Assembly (NCBI GenBank): GCA_002426025.1
Contig: DINP01000121.1
Location: forward strand, 21,083 to 28,200
Origin: Bacteroidales bacterium UBA5537
GTDB lineage: Bacteria > Bacteroidota > Bacteroidia > Bacteroidales > Lentimicrobiaceae
DNA length: 7,118 nt
Reading direction: 5' to 3'
In this document: positions 5,712 to 7,118 of the stretch, piece after piece
Position numbering within the stretch: the stretch's first letter is position 1
Layout of the letters: every line of letters starts with the position of its first letter
Notes under the pieces: model-generated
What the model was told of the DNA's origin: nothing
Databases searched by the model: none
The model's input: the letters and a program-made list of their open reading frames with translations, nothing else
Made by a program: the position numbers and the translations under genes

Positions 5712-6959
5712 CTATCCTGCCAGTGTAAAAACGATTGGCATATTAAACTGCACCCTGACCGGTTTTCCGCGTTGCTTACCGGCTATCCACCGCGGCATTT
5801 TCTTAATTGCCCTCACCGCTTCCTCATCGCAACCACTACCTATACCTCTCAGAACCCTTATATCTGTAATGGCTCCATCCGTTTCAACCACAAAGCTGAT
5901 ATATACTGTTCCCTGAATTCCGTCCTCACGGGCCTTATCGGGATAACGTAAATTATCCTGTAAAAACTTTACACGGGCTTCTTCGCCTCCAGGGTACTGT
6001 GGAGATTCTTCCACAACTGTAAAAATCTCCTGTTCGTCAGCTTCTGCTTCATCCGAAGTGCTTTTTACCCTTGATGCTTTTTTTGATTTCCCGGAAACAA
6101 CATTTTCCAATGTGCTAACTTCCTTTTTTTCAGGATAACTCATTGTTTCTTCAACTACCAAAGGTGCTACTGAATTATTCGTAACATCTTGATTTGCAAC
6201 ATCAATCAAACCAGATGCTTCCGCATCATCATTGATCACTTCAATATTCTCAACCGGTTTTATTATGGATTGGGGTTTCCCGGAAACGGCAGTTGTGGCC
6301 GGTTTTGGTTTTTTGGCTTTAACATGCTCAGCACTTTCTGACTGAGTTGTTTCTTCAACCACATTCTCTTTCGTTTGGGTATTCTCTTTTAATTCCTGAA
6401 TGTTTTGGTAGGTTTCATTAACGGCAGCAATATTTTTATTGTTTCCTGACTGATTCAGATATATAAATAACTGCCATCCCCCAAAAGAGATCAGCACTAG
6501 CAAACCAGCAGCAATCAATTCAATTCTGTGTCTGTGCCAGAATGGAACCACTGGTTTTCTTTTTGTTAGTTTTTCAGTTTCCTGGATTGTTTCCTGTGCA
6601 GAGGCTCGTGCAAGGATACTTTCTCTGAATTCGCGCATTTCCTCCTGACTTAACCTGGGGAAACGAGGCCCTTCAAAATCTGCGGTTTCAGCAACTGGGT
6701 TTAACTTGGAATTTCCGGGAACTGACTGCAAAATCTCCCCAAAGCTCTGATTCAGCAATTCAACATCAGCAGTAAAATGTGCCGGATCCGACAAGGCATA
6801 TCCTTCTACAGCCATCGAGCACATTTCGCATGACTCCAGGTGCTTTTCAACCAGGGTGGCATCTGCTTCGGTTAACATGCCGCTGCCGTAAAGCTTAAGC
6901 CCCTGCTCTGAAAGGCAGCCCGCAGGATTAAAAAGTTTATATTCCTGTTTGTTATCCAT
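5712..6959 (-). CDS. Anti-sigma-like zinc-finger protein fused to a TonB C-terminal domain (energy transducer)
   Basis: This 415-residue single-pass membrane protein combines two modules. Residues 1-60 are cytoplasmic and carry the zinc-binding anti-sigma signature H-x3-C-x2-C (H40, C44, C47 in VEKHLESCEMC). A basic stretch (KRKPVVPFWHRHR) precedes one membrane helix at about 147-168 (IELIAAGLLVLISFGGWQLF). A charged linker of roughly 140 residues, poor in proline, leads to a TonB C-terminal domain at about 313-415, with QYPGG, LRYPDKAREDGIQGTVYISF, FVVETDGAITDIRVLRGIG and the final PRW and NMPIVF segments. The topology puts the zinc finger inside and TonB outside. It directly follows a sigma-factor gene, so it probably restrains that sigma factor, and the TonB end may contact outer-membrane receptors. 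ATG 6959 is preferred, 8 bp after the sigma stop. An in-frame TTG at 6971 would add four residues and overlap the stop as TTGA. Confidence 0.88.
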   Translation of the reverse strand: MDNKQEYKLFNPAGCLSEQGLKLYGSGMLTEADATLVEKHLESCEMCSMAVEGYALSDPAHFTADVELLNQSFGEILQSVPGNSKLNPVAETADFEGPRFPRLSQEEMREFRESILARASAQETIQETEKLTKRKPVVPFWHRHRIELIAAGLLVLISFGGWQLFIYLNQSGNNKNIAAVNETYQNIQELKENTQTKENVVEETTQSESAEHVKAKKPKPATTAVSGKPQSIIKPVENIEVINDDAEASGLIDVANQDVTNNSVAPLVVEETMSYPEKKEVSTLENVVSGKSKKASRVKSTSDEAEADEQEIFTVVEESPQYPGGEEARVKFLQDNLRYPDKAREDGIQGTVYISFVVETDGAITDIRVLRGIGSGCDEEAVRAIKKMPRWIAGKQRGKPVRVQFNMPIVFTLAG

Positions 6960-6967
6960 TTTGCTTT

Positions 6968-7118
6968 TCAATAAAAGGATTGTTCCAATTCTATTCTGAG
7001 GTTCCGTTTGCCGTTTTGAATATGGCTTTTTACTTCGTTAAGCGTGAACCCGGTTAATTCTGATACCTGCTGATAGGATTGATCATCAAAATAAAACAAG
7101 AGAATACATTGCTGCTGT
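6968..7118 (-). CDS. ECF-type sigma-70 factor, C-terminal end (region 4), 5' part outside window
   Basis: The last 49 codons and the TGA stop (6968-6970) of a gene that enters from the right edge. The residues contain the helix-turn-helix of sigma region 4.2: CILLFYFDDQSYQQVSELTG, then FTLNEVKSHIQNGKRNLRIE. The pattern of a Tyr before the first helix, a TG turn, and VKSHIQNGKRNL in the recognition helix is very close to what Bacteroidota ECF sigma factors show. Region 4 contacts the -35 region of target promoters. The zinc-finger/TonB gene follows 8 bp later, as expected for a sigma and anti-sigma pair. Whether regions 2 and the rest are intact cannot be seen here. Confidence 0.87.
   Translation of the reverse strand, partial: QQQCILLFYFDDQSYQQVSELTGFTLNEVKSHIQNGKRNLRIELEQSFY

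Noticed and set aside
6957..6971. TTG at 6971 as the start of the anti-sigma/TonB gene
   Set aside because: TTG starts are rare, and an ATG lies four codons downstream with normal spacing after the sigma stop. The TTGA overlap with the stop makes it possible but less likely.
1..7118. Mobile elements, CRISPR arrays, tRNA or rRNA genes, defence systems
   Set aside because: No transposase or integrase frame, terminal repeats, regular spaced repeats or RNA-gene signatures were found. All long frames have ordinary envelope or regulatory assignments.

Overview
The window reads as chromosomal DNA from a member of the Bacteroidota (probably the Bacteroidales/Marinilabiliales side, which is inference). 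The grounds are three promoters with the phylum's -7 element TAnnTTTG, no obvious Shine-Dalgarno sequences, a DUF4837 lipoprotein (a family largely confined to this phylum), a TonB protein of the Bacteroidota type, and AT-rich spacers. All six genes lie on the minus strand, so transcription runs from the right edge to the left edge. Two genes are cut by the window edges.

Right part (about 5712-7118): the last 49 codons of an ECF-type sigma-70 factor, followed at once by a one-piece protein. That protein has an N-terminal zinc-finger anti-sigma-like domain, one membrane helix, a long charged periplasmic linker and a C-terminal TonB domain. The pair looks like a sigma/anti-sigma unit whose anti-sigma partner is also a TonB-type energy transducer.

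Middle part (about 3537-5711): a 182-bp spacer with a -7 element and two inverted repeats leads into a secreted MltD-like lytic transglycosylase with three LysM domains. This gene ends in a clear intrinsic terminator. Directly behind the terminator is the promoter of a DUF4837 lipoprotein gene of unknown function.

Left part (1-2536): an efflux operon in the order TetR-family regulator, TolC-family outer-membrane channel (ATGA overlap with the regulator), and a membrane-fusion lipoprotein that runs off the left edge. The inner-membrane transporter should lie beyond position 1. The fusion protein most resembles those paired with ABC-2 (YbhFSR-like) exporters. The TetR promoter is well formed, and its -7 element overlaps a set of three alternating half-sites, which fits autorepression.

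Most of the window is ordinary cell-envelope housekeeping and export. The points most worth a second look are the anti-sigma/TonB fusion, the compound operator, and the repeat-rich leader of the transglycosylase gene. No mobile element, CRISPR array, tRNA or rRNA was seen.
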